DNA of 64,000 nt, from the NCBI GenBank assembly GCA_964417725.1, contig CAYQIV010000014.1, forward strand, positions 25,557 to 89,556, given 5' to 3'. The translations under genes and the position numbers were made by a program. The DNA is from SHZI01 sp964417725 (GTDB lineage Bacteria > Pseudomonadota > Gammaproteobacteria > Steroidobacterales > GCA-2729495). The notes below the pieces were generated by a model, which saw nothing but the letters and a program-made list of their open reading frames with translations, did no database searches and had not been told where the DNA came from. Below are positions 1-9,386 of the stretch, one piece after another. The stretch's first letter is position 1. Each line of letters opens with the position of its first letter.

Positions 1-39
1 AAACGGAAGTGGCGGCTATCTTAGCGCATGGCGACGAGC

Positions 40-1380
40 TCAGTGCACCATGAACCCGCCGCGACCCGAGGGCGGCGGGCCGGGCGCCTTGCGCCTCACC
101 CAGACGGCGAACAGCGTCACGGCCACGGCCAGCCCGCCGATCATCTCGAAGACCGCGTGCGGGCCGATGGCGTCGAAGAGCCGGCCGCCGACGATGGCGC
201 TGAAGAGGATGCCGACGGCACCGGAGATGTTGAACATGCCGACCACCGCGCCGCGCGAGGCCGAAGGCGCTTCCTGGCCGATGAGCGTGGTGGCAGCGAT
301 GAAGGCGCTCATCTGCCCCATGCCCAACAGGGCGAAGACCGGCAGGGCCGCACCGCCCAGCGGATCATCGATGAGATCGGTGAAGAGGAAACCGAGCGCG
401 GCCAGACCCATGCAGATCATCGTGCCGGTGACCCGGTTGACGCGGTCGAGGAGCACGCCCATCACCGGCAGCCAGAACAGCCCGGCGGCACTGGCGATGA
501 CGAACAAGGTACGGCCCTTGGCGCTGGCCTCGGCCGGGTCGAGCCCCGCGGCGATGCCGGCGCTGGTGCCCCACAGGTTGACGAAGGTACCGACGATGAC
601 GAGATCGCTGCGCGCGATGAAGGCACAGGCATAGGCCAGGGCGATACGCGGGTTGCGGGCGGCGGCGAAGCCGCTGACCATCAGTTCGCGTACCGGCGGC
701 CGTTCCTCGTGCTTGACGACGGTGCCCTTTTTCAACCCGATCCCGACCACCACTGCCGAGACCAGGCACAGCGCCGCGACGATGAAGTGCGTGTAGTAGC
801 CCGCTTCCTCGGCCGACGCGCCGCCATTGACGAAACGTGTCGGCAGACCGCCGAGGACGATGGCGAGGATGATGACCCCCAGCCCGTTGAGGACGCCGAT
901 GAGGGCAACGGCCTTGCCGCGGGAGTTTTCCGCCGGGTAGTCGGTGAGGATCGTGCCAAGCATCGCCGTCGCCGCACCGACGCCGATGGCGTAGAGCACG
1001 CGGTAACCCGTCAAACCGGTCAGTGACGCCGCCCACGGGTACAGCGCATAGCTGATCGCCATGAAAATGAAGCCGACGGAGAACACCTGCGTGCGACCGA
1101 TGCGGTCGGCGATGATGCCGACCGGGCCGAAGACCAGCAGCAGGGCGATCTCCGTCCACGCCGCGAGATCGCCGGTGACCTGGCCCTGCTGTTCGGCCGG
1201 GATGCCGAGGTAGACATTGAGCACGTAGGGCGTGCCGATGCCGACGAAGGCCAGCAGGCCGATCGCCATGAAGGCGGCGTACAGCAGCGTGAGGAAATTG
1301 AGGGACGTGACGCCCGGCGCGAGTTCCACGAACCAGAATCGGGCAGCTGGCGGCGCAGCCGCGGGGCGGTCTTCTGACAT
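40..1380 (-). CDS. MFS transporter (paralogue 1)
   Basis: A 446-residue, 12-helix inner-membrane transporter of the major facilitator superfamily. The loop after helix 2 carries the MFS motif A (GIIADRIGRTQV), and the matching loop in the second half reads GVLLDRVNRVTG. It is clearly paralogous to the transporter at 4059-5393 (both share a stretch like AARNPRIALAYA). I chose the ATG at 1380, four bases after the aldehyde dehydrogenase stop, with GGGTGA just upstream; an in-frame TTG at 1392 would overlap that gene by 8 bases. It is the last gene of a minus-strand operon with the dehydrogenase and probably imports or exports its substrate or product. Substrate unknown; family assignment is firm. 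Confidence 0.9.
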   Translation of the reverse strand: MSEDRPAAAPPAARFWFVELAPGVTSLNFLTLLYAAFMAIGLLAFVGIGTPYVLNVYLGIPAEQQGQVTGDLAAWTEIALLLVFGPVGIIADRIGRTQVFSVGFIFMAISYALYPWAASLTGLTGYRVLYAIGVGAATAMLGTILTDYPAENSRGKAVALIGVLNGLGVIILAIVLGGLPTRFVNGGASAEEAGYYTHFIVAALCLVSAVVVGIGLKKGTVVKHEERPPVRELMVSGFAAARNPRIALAYACAFIARSDLVIVGTFVNLWGTSAGIAAGLDPAEASAKGRTLFVIASAAGLFWLPVMGVLLDRVNRVTGTMICMGLAALGFLFTDLIDDPLGGAALPVFALLGMGQMSAFIAATTLIGQEAPSASRGAVVGMFNISGAVGILFSAIVGGRLFDAIGPHAVFEMIGGLAVAVTLFAVWVRRKAPGPPPSGRGGFMVH

Positions 1381-1384
1381 CCGG

Positions 1385-2836
1385 TCACCCAAAAAGATGG
1401 ACGCTCTTCTCGCGGGTATAGCTCAGCAGCTCCTCGAGGCATTCCTCGCGCCCCAGCCCGCTGTTCTTCCAGCCGCCGAAACCCGTCCCGACGAAGTGCC
1501 GGGCCGTGGCGTTGACGTAGACGACGCCGGCCTCGAGCTGGCGGGTGAAATCGACCGCCCAGCGCAGGTCGTTGGTCCAGACACCGGCGGTGAGGCCGTA
1601 TTCGGTGGCGTTGGCCATGTTAATGACTTCTTCGTCGTCGCGCCACCGGAAGATCGACAGGATCGGCCCGAAGATCTCCTCGCGGGCGATGCGCATCTCC
1701 GTCGTCACGTCACCATACACGGTTGGCTCCAGCCAGTAACCGCGGCCAAATGACTCACCGGGCGGCCGGCGACCACCCGTGAGCAGGGTTGCACCGTCCT
1801 CGCGCGCCGATTCGATGAAGGACAGGGCGCGCTGATAGTGGGCCGCCGAGTTGAGCGGCCCCATGGTCGAGTCCGGGTCGAGCGCGTCGCCGATGCGGAT
1901 CGTGGCGACCCGCGCCAGGATGCGTTCGACAACCTCATCGTAGAGCGACTCATGCAGCATCAGGCGGCTGTTCGACCCGCAGGACTGGCCCGCCCACGCG
2001 AAGTTCATGCCGCGCACGGCCTCCTGCGCGACGATGTCCGGGTCGGCATCGGCGCGAACGATCATGGCGTTCTTGCCACCGAGTTCGAGGGAGATGTGCT
2101 TGACCGCGACCTCCGCGGCAGCGCGCTGGATCGCCATGCCGGTGGCCACCGAGCCGGTGAAGCCGATGCGCCAGACGTGCGGGTGGCGCACCAGTGCGTC
2201 GCCGGCCGGTCGGCCCAGGCCATGGACGACGTTGACGACGCCCGGCGGCAGCACCCCGTGGCAGATCTCGGCGAACAGCGTCGCCGACAGCGGGCTCGTC
2301 TCCGGGCTCTTGAGCACCACGGCGTTGCCGGCCATCAGCGGCGCCGCGACGTGTGCCGCGGCGAACAGGAACGGGTGGTTGAACGGCACGATGCGCGCCA
2401 CCACCCCCCACGGTTCGCGCAGCGAGAAATGCACGCCGTCGGCCGAGGCCGGCACGCTGCCCCCCTTGATCTCGGAACCGAGCCCGGCGAAGAACTCGAT
2501 GTAGTTGGCCGCCACCTCGACATCACGCGCCAGGCTGGTGATGGTATTGCCGGTGTCTGCCGCTTCGAGCGGCAGCACGTCGGCCTTGCGGCTGCGCAGG
2601 GCGGCAGCCAGCCGGCGCAACATGTCGCGCCGCTCCCAGATGGTGAATGCCGACCACGCACGCTGGGCATGGGCTGCCGCCTTGACCGCGGCATCGACGT
2701 CGGCCGCGCCCGCCGCGGGCACGCGCCCGTGGACAGTTTCGGTACCGGGGTTGACGCTCTCCAGCCACAGCCGGTTGCGGGCGGAGACGAACTCCCCGCC
2801 GATGTACATCAGGCGATCGCCGAACTTCGTGTTCAT
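1385..2836 (-). CDS. NAD(P)-dependent aldehyde dehydrogenase
   Basis: A 483-residue cytosolic aldehyde dehydrogenase that oxidises an aldehyde to the acid. The catalytic pair is visible: Glu251 in LELGGKNA and Cys286 in WAGQSCGSNS; Asn153 in PFNHPF and Lys176 in LKSPETSP complete the usual site, and the length is normal. The frame stays open to 3547, but family homology begins at the ATG at 2836 (MNTKFGDRL), so the upstream part is not coding. It lies between the DUF1838 gene and the MFS gene in one minus-strand operon, suggesting it acts on an imported aldehyde or an alcohol-derived intermediate. The substrate cannot be read from the sequence. Confidence 0.92.
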   Translation of the reverse strand: MNTKFGDRLMYIGGEFVSARNRLWLESVNPGTETVHGRVPAAGAADVDAAVKAAAHAQRAWSAFTIWERRDMLRRLAAALRSRKADVLPLEAADTGNTITSLARDVEVAANYIEFFAGLGSEIKGGSVPASADGVHFSLREPWGVVARIVPFNHPFLFAAAHVAAPLMAGNAVVLKSPETSPLSATLFAEICHGVLPPGVVNVVHGLGRPAGDALVRHPHVWRIGFTGSVATGMAIQRAAAEVAVKHISLELGGKNAMIVRADADPDIVAQEAVRGMNFAWAGQSCGSNSRLMLHESLYDEVVERILARVATIRIGDALDPDSTMGPLNSAAHYQRALSFIESAREDGATLLTGGRRPPGESFGRGYWLEPTVYGDVTTEMRIAREEIFGPILSIFRWRDDEEVINMANATEYGLTAGVWTNDLRWAVDFTRQLEAGVVYVNATARHFVGTGFGGWKNSGLGREECLEELLSYTREKSVHLFG

Positions 2837-2955
2837 GGACTTCCCGCAGCGCGGTTCCTGGTGGTTCCAGGCGCCAAAGTATCGCCGCGCGAACAGGACG
2901 AACGCCGCTCGATTGACACGGCGTCCACCTGCCGGCGGGCCGGGGCTCGCGGGCG

Positions 2956-3954
2956 TTACGGTGCGGGCTTCGGCGGCTGCGGCTTCTGCGTCAGGGCATA
3001 GCGCTCGAGGCTCGACAGGCTCGGCGATGACCACTTGTCGGGCGCGTTGAAATATTTCGGCAGGTGCTTCTGCGCATGGTCGAGGACCGGCCGGCTGACG
3101 ACTTCCTCGAGATCCGACGTGGTGCCCATGAAGCAGTTGTACTGGCAATGGCCCGGCGCCTGGCCCATCAGCATCCATGGCAGCCACGGCGTGATGCGCC
3201 CCCACACACCGTTGTAGGGCAGCGAGGTGAGCTTCGGGTTCTGCATGTCCTCGGCGCGCACATGATGGGAGAAGAACTCGGAAACCTGTGCGATCGGTCC
3301 AGCCGACTCGCGCGGCCACTTGTCGGGGCGCAGTGCCGTGGGATACGCAAGGTGGATGTGGATCTCCATCGCCAGCCAGTCGCCGAACTGGTGCCACGGC
3401 AGGATGAACGGCAGGCGCGGCCGCTTTTCCTTGTTGAGGTCGCCGAAGCTCGGCGGCTGCGGAAAGAATTCCTCGATCAGGTAGTTGAACGGATCGTTGT
3501 CGACATGCACGACGCGCACCGTCTCGTCGATGTACGGATTGCGCCATTCATCGAGCACTTCGCCGGTCTCGAGGTCGGTGTAGACGATGATCTCGCGGCA
3601 CAGGCGTTCGATGGCACCATTCTCGCGCTCGACGAGCCGGATGGCACCGAAGCCTTCGGCACCGAACAGATTTTCGATCTTCTGTGCCGGGCGCACCGCC
3701 GAGACGTAACCCTTGAACCAGAAATACTTCTGCTTGCCGAAGTCGAGATCACCCTGGATGCGTGCGTAGGCCAGCTGGTTGCCACGGCCGGTGCGCAGGT
3801 CGAGGTAGGGGCCTTCGAGCGCCGGCCCGCGTCCATGCCGGCTGGCGCCCGCTGCGGCCTGTGCCGGGCCGGCCTGGCCGAGCGCCAGCGCTGCGGCACC
3901 GAGCGGCCCGACCGTGGCAAAGGACTGGATGAGTTCGCGGCGCGTGGTCTGCAT
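2956..3954 (-). CDS. DUF1838 family protein, Tat-exported
   Basis: A 332-residue protein of the DUF1838 family, whose function is not established. The N-terminus (MQTTRRELIQSF, then a hydrophobic Ala/Gly-rich segment ending near AQAAAG) is a twin-arginine signal, so the folded protein is probably sent to the periplasm. The ATG at 3954 is preceded by AGGAACAG; an upstream in-frame ATG at 3993 would spoil the signal peptide. It sits between the second MFS gene and the aldehyde dehydrogenase in the same direction. A more distant, shorter family member is found at 60182-61006. Family members often occur in catabolic islands, but I infer no reaction. Confidence 0.8.
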   Translation of the reverse strand: MQTTRRELIQSFATVGPLGAAALALGQAGPAQAAAGASRHGRGPALEGPYLDLRTGRGNQLAYARIQGDLDFGKQKYFWFKGYVSAVRPAQKIENLFGAEGFGAIRLVERENGAIERLCREIIVYTDLETGEVLDEWRNPYIDETVRVVHVDNDPFNYLIEEFFPQPPSFGDLNKEKRPRLPFILPWHQFGDWLAMEIHIHLAYPTALRPDKWPRESAGPIAQVSEFFSHHVRAEDMQNPKLTSLPYNGVWGRITPWLPWMLMGQAPGHCQYNCFMGTTSDLEEVVSRPVLDHAQKHLPKYFNAPDKWSSPSLSSLERYALTQKPQPPKPAP

Positions 3955-4058
3955 GATCTGTTCCTCGTGATGGCCCGTGCCGCCGTACGGCATGGCAGCC
4001 TGCGACGTGCGGCCACATCATCGCCGCCCGCCGGACCCCGCGCAAGCGGCCGATGCGC

Positions 4059-5393
4059 TCAGGCGGTTTTCGTCACCGGCTGGGCGCGCGTCACCCAGAT
4101 GGTCAGGAGTGCCAACATGAACATCACGCTGTTGGCGCCGGCCATCAGCAGGAACGGACCGACGGGTCGCCAGTTGTCGAACAGCCAGCCACCGATGACC
4201 GCCACGAGCATGATGCCGACGGCGCCACAGAAGCTGAAGATGCCGATGACCGCGCCCCGGCCGCGGTCGGGTGCCTCGTGACCGATGAGCGAGGTCGCGG
4301 CGATGTTGGCCGCCATCTCGCCCATGCCGACCAGTGCGGCAGCGACGTACATGCCATTGCCGAGCGGGTTATCGAGCACGCCCAGCGAGCTGTAGCCGAT
4401 GCCGGCAAGGATCATGCAGCCGGCGAGGCCCTTGACGCGGTCGACGCGGTCGAGCAGCCAGCCGAAAATCGGTGCCCACGGCACGGCAAAGGCCTGGATG
4501 ACGACGTAGAACAACGTGGCTTTTTTCAGCGCCTCGCCGGTCGAGAGCCCTTGTGCGATGCCCTCCTGGACCAGCCACAGGGTCAGGAAGGTGCTGACCA
4601 CGGCGAGGTCGGCGCGCGACACGATGCCGGCGGCGTAGGCCAGCGCGACACGCGGGTTGCGCGCCGCGCCGAGGCCGATGCGCACCGTCGCCAGCAGCGG
4701 TTCCCGGGCGCCGACCTGGGCCGGCGCCCCGGGCTTGAGGCCGATCATGAGCACTGTCGCCAGCATCACGCACAGCGTGCTGATGCACCAGAAAGCATAC
4801 CGCCCGGCCCACAGCGGGCTGGCACCCAGTCCCATGAAGATCTCCGGCAACCCGCCCAGCAGGCGCGGTATCGAGGCGATGCCGAAGCCGTTGCAGATGA
4901 ACACCGCGGCGATCATCCGCGCCCGCGAGACATCCATCGGGTAGTCGTTGGCGACCGAGGCCAGCATGACGTTGACGCAAGCCACGCCCGAGGCGATGAA
5001 CAGGCGGAACATGGCCAGTTCGACGGACCCCGTGGCCAGCGGGTAGAGGCAGTAACCCAGACTCAGCAACAGAAAACCGGTGGCGAACACCGGCCGGCGG
5101 CCGAAGCGGTCCGAGATCGCACCCACCGGCCCGACGAGCAGGATGACGATGATCTCCTGCAGCACCGTCAGCCGGCCGGCCAGCGAGCCCTGCTCGTTGA
5201 GCGGGATCATGAGGATCTCGTTGAAGAGATACGGCTGCATGACGCCGACCGTGTTCATCATCGCGATACTGAAGAACGAGACGAAGAACAGCGTCCAGAC
5301 ATGTCCCCGGGTGACGCCGGGGCGCATGCGCAACGGGCCGATGCGCACCAGGCTCGGGTCGTCGGCCGCGGCTGCGGGTACAGAGGCATTCAT
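4059..5393 (-). CDS. MFS transporter (paralogue 2)
   Basis: A 444-residue, 12-helix major facilitator transporter. Motif A is GAISDRFGRRPV and the second-half equivalent is GWLLDRVDRVKG. It resembles the transporter at 40-1380 along its length, so the two arose by duplication and now bracket the DUF1838 and aldehyde dehydrogenase genes. The ATG at 5393 (MNASVP) has AGGACC a few bases upstream; the frame extends to 5501 but that part is not transporter-like. It is the first gene of the minus-strand operon and is divergent from the paraoxonase-like gene at 5561, so 5394-5560 should contain both promoters. Substrate unknown. Confidence 0.9.
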   Translation of the reverse strand: MNASVPAAAADDPSLVRIGPLRMRPGVTRGHVWTLFFVSFFSIAMMNTVGVMQPYLFNEILMIPLNEQGSLAGRLTVLQEIIVILLVGPVGAISDRFGRRPVFATGFLLLSLGYCLYPLATGSVELAMFRLFIASGVACVNVMLASVANDYPMDVSRARMIAAVFICNGFGIASIPRLLGGLPEIFMGLGASPLWAGRYAFWCISTLCVMLATVLMIGLKPGAPAQVGAREPLLATVRIGLGAARNPRVALAYAAGIVSRADLAVVSTFLTLWLVQEGIAQGLSTGEALKKATLFYVVIQAFAVPWAPIFGWLLDRVDRVKGLAGCMILAGIGYSSLGVLDNPLGNGMYVAAALVGMGEMAANIAATSLIGHEAPDRGRGAVIGIFSFCGAVGIMLVAVIGGWLFDNWRPVGPFLLMAGANSVMFMLALLTIWVTRAQPVTKTA

Positions 5394-5560
5394 GATCGGA
5401 AGGTCCTGCCTGGGGCCATGGCCTGCATTCTGCGCCATCGTGCAGACGAAAAGCTGTCCATCAGGTGATCCGCCCGCCTCGCGCGCACGGGGAGGACACA
5501 AACGGCGCTCTAGGATACGCTCGCGTCCCGCGCGGGGATTTTCAACGGGGAGTCAGGGCA

Positions 5561-6631
5561 ATGGCACGTTTCTTCAAATGGCTGCTCATCGGCACGGTGG
5601 GCATCGTCGTCTGCGCCGGCCTGCTGGTCGCGGTGGTTTTCAAGCGCGGTGTCCACACCGGCATCGAGCCCGGCTTCGACGGCTATTGCGAGCCTTTCGC
5701 GCTGGAAGGCAGCGCCGAGGACATCGCCATCGACCACGAACGCGGCGTGGCCTGGCTGTCGATGATGGACCGCAAGGCCCTCGTCAGGGGCGAGGATGTC
5801 ACGGGCACGATCATGCGCCTTGACCTCAACCAGAAACCCTTCGCCCTCGCGGCGGGTCTCGAGTCGGCCCCGCAGCCATTCCGCCCGCATGGTCTCAGCC
5901 TGTACATCGACGACGACGGCCGCCGCCACCTGTTCGCCATCAACCACCCGAAGCAGCGCGACATCGAGCCGGAGCGCGTCGAGCTGTTCCGCGAGGACGA
6001 GGCCGGGCGGCTGGTGCATGTCGAGACCTTCACCGATCCGCTGTTCAGCTCGCCCAACGACCTCGCCGCAGTCGGTCCACGCCAGTTCTACATCGCCAAC
6101 GACAAGACCAGCGGCGGCACACTGGCCAGCGTGCTGCAGCAGATCGGCATCGGCGGCTCGCCGCTGACCTGGTTCGACGGCACCCGGGCCCGTGTGGTCA
6201 GCAATGACATCGCCTCGGGCGGCGGCATCAACGTCTCCGCCGACGGCGGCACGCTCTACGTCGCCGAGACCAGCGGCCAGCGCATCCGCGTGCTGCGCCG
6301 CGACCCGGCGACCGGCGCGGTCAGCGACGTGCGCCGCATCGACGTGCCGATGTCGCCGGACAACATCGACGTGGCCCCCGACGCCAGCCTGTCGGTCGCC
6401 GGCCATGCCGACACGATCATGCTGATCCGCCACTTCGTCTCGGGTGAACCGGCGCCCTCCTCCGTGGTCCGCGTCATCCCGGACAACGGCGGCCAGCCAC
6501 CCGCCGTCGACCAGGTCTACTACGACGACGGCAAGCAGATGAGCGCCAGCAGCGTCGGCGCGGTGCACGGCAAGCGGCTCCTGATCGGCTCGATCACCGA
6601 CCCGAAGCTGATGGTGTGCGAAGCGTATTGA
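5561..6631 (+). CDS. Paraoxonase/arylesterase family lactonase, membrane-anchored
   Basis: A 356-residue six-bladed propeller of the paraoxonase family, enzymes that hydrolyse lactones and aryl esters using a catalytic calcium. The residues matching the calcium ligands of human PON1 are present: Glu53 and Asp54 (SAEDIAID), Asn166-Asp167 (SPNDLAAVG), Asn224 (GINVSADG) and Asp267-Asn268 (SPDNIDVAP). The two active-site histidines match His110 (RPHGLS) and His129 (INHP). Residues 6-27 form one hydrophobic helix, an anchor or uncleaved signal, so the enzyme probably acts in the periplasm. The ATG at 5561 follows AGTCAGGGCA. A strong hairpin closes the gene before the convergent TonB receptor. The native substrate is unknown. 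Confidence 0.85.
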   Translation: MARFFKWLLIGTVGIVVCAGLLVAVVFKRGVHTGIEPGFDGYCEPFALEGSAEDIAIDHERGVAWLSMMDRKALVRGEDVTGTIMRLDLNQKPFALAAGLESAPQPFRPHGLSLYIDDDGRRHLFAINHPKQRDIEPERVELFREDEAGRLVHVETFTDPLFSSPNDLAAVGPRQFYIANDKTSGGTLASVLQQIGIGGSPLTWFDGTRARVVSNDIASGGGINVSADGGTLYVAETSGQRIRVLRRDPATGAVSDVRRIDVPMSPDNIDVAPDASLSVAGHADTIMLIRHFVSGEPAPSSVVRVIPDNGGQPPAVDQVYYDDGKQMSASSVGAVHGKRLLIGSITDPKLMVCEAY

Positions 6632-6645
6632 CCGTTGAAAGCCCC

Positions 6646-6678
6646 GGGGTGGCGGGCGGGAACACCCGCCGCCACCCC
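6646..6678. terminator. Bidirectional hairpin between convergent genes
   Basis: GGGGTGGCGG at 6646-6655 pairs perfectly with CCGCCACCCC at 6669-6678 across a short GC-rich loop. It lies between the stop of the paraoxonase-like gene (6631) and the stop of the TonB receptor (6695). There is no T-run, so termination efficiency is a guess. Confidence 0.6.
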
Positions 6679-6694
6679 GAAGACTGCGTGACGC

Positions 6695-9241
6695 TCAGTT
6701 GCCGAAGCGATAGTTGACGCGCAGGCCGAACTGGCGCTGGTCCGGCAGGATCAGGATGCCCTGGTTCTCGAAGAGCCCGGTGAGCTGGAAGTTGGGTGTG
6801 CTGCCATTCGAGAACCCCGTCTTGACGGTGTCGTCATCGAAGGCGTTGTCGACGTAGGCGACGATGTCCCAGGCATCGTTGGTGATGCCGAGGCGGAAGT
6901 TCGCCAGCCAGTAGGACGGGAAGACGAGCAGGTTGTCGTCGGCCTCGAAGCGCTCGTCCTGGTACTGGACGTCACCCTCGACGAACCAGTCGGTGGCTCC
7001 GGCCAGCGTCCGCTGGTAACGCCCTCCGGCGACGAAGGCGAGTTCCGGTGCATCCTCGAGTTCGTGGCCCGAGAGGTCGAGGGTGCAGCCGTCGCGTCCC
7101 AGCACGCTGAACGGCGGATTGCAGTTGCCGATATAGGCCGCTTTGACGCCGTTGGTGCTGAAGACGTCGTATTTCTTGTACTCGGTGTCGAGCCAGGTGC
7201 CCGAGAAGTACATCGTCAGGTTGTCGGTGGCCAGCCAGTTGACGTCGAGTTCGACGCCCCAGACCTCGGCCTCACCGGCGTTGACCGTCTGGCCGGTCAG
7301 CACCGGTGGCACGCTGCTGGTCGGGCGCTGCGTCGAGACCTGCTTGTTCTTGAAGTCCTGGAAGAACAGCGCACCGTTGACCTGCACGGTGCGGTCAAAC
7401 CAATCGGTCTTGGCACCGAGTTCCCAGACCATGAGCTTTTCCTGATCGAACTTCGACACCTCGGGATCGAAGACACCGGTGCCGGCATTGACCAGCGTGA
7501 TGCCCTTGGGCTTGTAGGCCTTGGCCCACGAGAAGTACCAGAGCTGGTTGGCCGTGGCCTGCCAGGTCAGCGTGACCTTCGGCGCGAAGAAGTCGTCATC
7601 CTGCTCGCCGACGGTGACGCCGGCAACCACCGTGCTGCCGGCGCTGCCCGGCGGAAAGGTGCCGGGGCCGATCTGCGGGCAGGGCGGTGCGCCGAAGAAC
7701 GTGCAGACAAAGCCCGACGGGTCCCAGATGCCGTTGTCCTGGTCGGGACCGCCCGCCCTGAGGTCTTCCCATGTCTGGCGGGCTTCGAAGCTGAGCTTCC
7801 AGTCGTCGAGGAACTGCCATTCGACGAGGCCGTAGATCGACCAGTGCTCGGTGTCGCGGAAGCGCCGGTCGGGATTGAGCGGCACGATGCCGGCCGGCGG
7901 GTTCTGCGGATCGACCTCGCGGATCGCGGCCAGCGCCTCGCCACATGGCTCGAGGAACGGGAAGCCGGTGTAGTTGAGGCAGGTGTGGGCGCCGTCGCGC
8001 GACTCCGAGTCTTCCTTCCAGAACAGTGCGCCGGCCGCCCACGTGAGGGGACCATCGCCATTGGACACCAGGCGCAGCTCCTGGCTGAAGAGGTCCGTGT
8101 CATCATCGTAGAAGTTCTCGCCGACCGCGGAGCTTTCCGTGGCGCTGACACCGAAGGCGCCCTCGCGCTGGCTGGTGTCGGCGGTGGCGAAGTGCGTCAG
8201 TGACTTGAGCGACATGGCCCCCAGGTCCCAGTCGAAGGTCAGCGTGGCGCGGGTGATGCGCCGGTCGGTCCCCGCGTAATCATCGCAGCCACCCTGCGCC
8301 GAGGCTGCGATCGACGGATCGGCACAGGTGCGCGGGTCCTCACTGACGAAGGCCGACAGGTCGTCGCCATCGGGCACCTTGCCGCGCACGCCGTTGCGCA
8401 CCGCACCGGGGCTGAGCGACACCGGCGCGTTGGCCGGAACGGTGAACGTCGCGTTGTAGTCCATGATGGTGTACGGCGTGACCTCGAACTCATCGTCAAG
8501 GTGCTCGACACGCAATCTGGCAGTCAGCGACTCGCTGAGGTCGAAAAGCAGCGTGCCCGACAGGCTGGTGCCATCCTGGCCGCCGATTTCCTTGCCGGTC
8601 ACGGAGTTGCGGTAGTAGCCGTCGTGGTTCCAGGCCACCGCCGTGACGCCACCACGAATGCCGTCGGCGAGCGGCCCGGACAGCCGGCCGCTGACCTCGA
8701 GCTTGCCATCCGAACCGATGTCGGTGCCGACCGCACCCTCGAGGCTGTCGCCCGGCCGGCGCGTGATGTAGTTGATGGCACCCGCGAAGGCGGCGCGGCC
8801 GTAAAGCGCATTCTGCGGCCCCTTGAGCACTTCGACGCGCTCGATGTCGATGAGCCGCGGGGTGATGAGCAGTGAACCACCGGCGGTGGTCACCGCCTCG
8901 CTGGAGACGTCGATGTCGTCCACCAGCACGGCGACGTTCTGCCGGCCGCGGGTCGGCGACAGGCCGCGGATCACGACGCGCTGGTCCTGTGGCGAGAACC
9001 CCTGGTCGAGGATCAGGCTGGCCGATTGGCGCAGTACGCTGTCCAGGTCGGCGATACCGCGCCGCTCGATCTCGGCGGCACCGATGGCCTCGATGGCGAT
9101 CGGTACGGTCTGCAGGTTTTCCTCGCGCTTGCGCGCCGTGACGAAAATTTCCGTGGTCGCCAGGCCACTGGTGGCGAACAGGCACAGCACCCCGCCGGTA
9201 ACAAGCGCAGGCCGGCTGGACCGGATCCGGACAAGTTTCAC
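6695..9241 (-). CDS. TonB-dependent outer-membrane receptor 1
   Basis: An 848-residue TonB-dependent receptor that would import a scarce or bulky substrate across the outer membrane. It begins with a signal peptide (MKLVRIRSSRPALV... to about residue 28), then a TonB-box-like EIFVTARKREE, a plug domain with RVEVLKGPQNALYGRAAFAG, and a long beta-barrel ending in NYRFGN with aromatic residues typical of BAM recognition. The start is GTG at 9241, preceded by GAGGGGGGA. The substrate is not visible; plugs of this type are common in receptors for organic substrates in catabolic gammaproteobacteria and sphingomonads. It follows the LytTR regulator in the same direction, separated by 145 bases, so control by that regulator is possible. 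Confidence 0.92.
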   Translation of the reverse strand: MKLVRIRSSRPALVTGGVLCLFATSGLATTEIFVTARKREENLQTVPIAIEAIGAAEIERRGIADLDSVLRQSASLILDQGFSPQDQRVVIRGLSPTRGRQNVAVLVDDIDVSSEAVTTAGGSLLITPRLIDIERVEVLKGPQNALYGRAAFAGAINYITRRPGDSLEGAVGTDIGSDGKLEVSGRLSGPLADGIRGGVTAVAWNHDGYYRNSVTGKEIGGQDGTSLSGTLLFDLSESLTARLRVEHLDDEFEVTPYTIMDYNATFTVPANAPVSLSPGAVRNGVRGKVPDGDDLSAFVSEDPRTCADPSIAASAQGGCDDYAGTDRRITRATLTFDWDLGAMSLKSLTHFATADTSQREGAFGVSATESSAVGENFYDDDTDLFSQELRLVSNGDGPLTWAAGALFWKEDSESRDGAHTCLNYTGFPFLEPCGEALAAIREVDPQNPPAGIVPLNPDRRFRDTEHWSIYGLVEWQFLDDWKLSFEARQTWEDLRAGGPDQDNGIWDPSGFVCTFFGAPPCPQIGPGTFPPGSAGSTVVAGVTVGEQDDDFFAPKVTLTWQATANQLWYFSWAKAYKPKGITLVNAGTGVFDPEVSKFDQEKLMVWELGAKTDWFDRTVQVNGALFFQDFKNKQVSTQRPTSSVPPVLTGQTVNAGEAEVWGVELDVNWLATDNLTMYFSGTWLDTEYKKYDVFSTNGVKAAYIGNCNPPFSVLGRDGCTLDLSGHELEDAPELAFVAGGRYQRTLAGATDWFVEGDVQYQDERFEADDNLLVFPSYWLANFRLGITNDAWDIVAYVDNAFDDDTVKTGFSNGSTPNFQLTGLFENQGILILPDQRQFGLRVNYRFGN

Positions 9242-9386
9242 GATACATCCCCCCTCAAGGATCGAATACGGGAAAGAGTCACGCTAGCATGCGGCGGCGG
9301 CGCCGCCAGCCCCTGCGACGGGACCTTTCCCCAATTCCGGCGGCTTTTTTCACGAAGTCGCGTTCGTGCTGCGCGAATCCTCCTCG

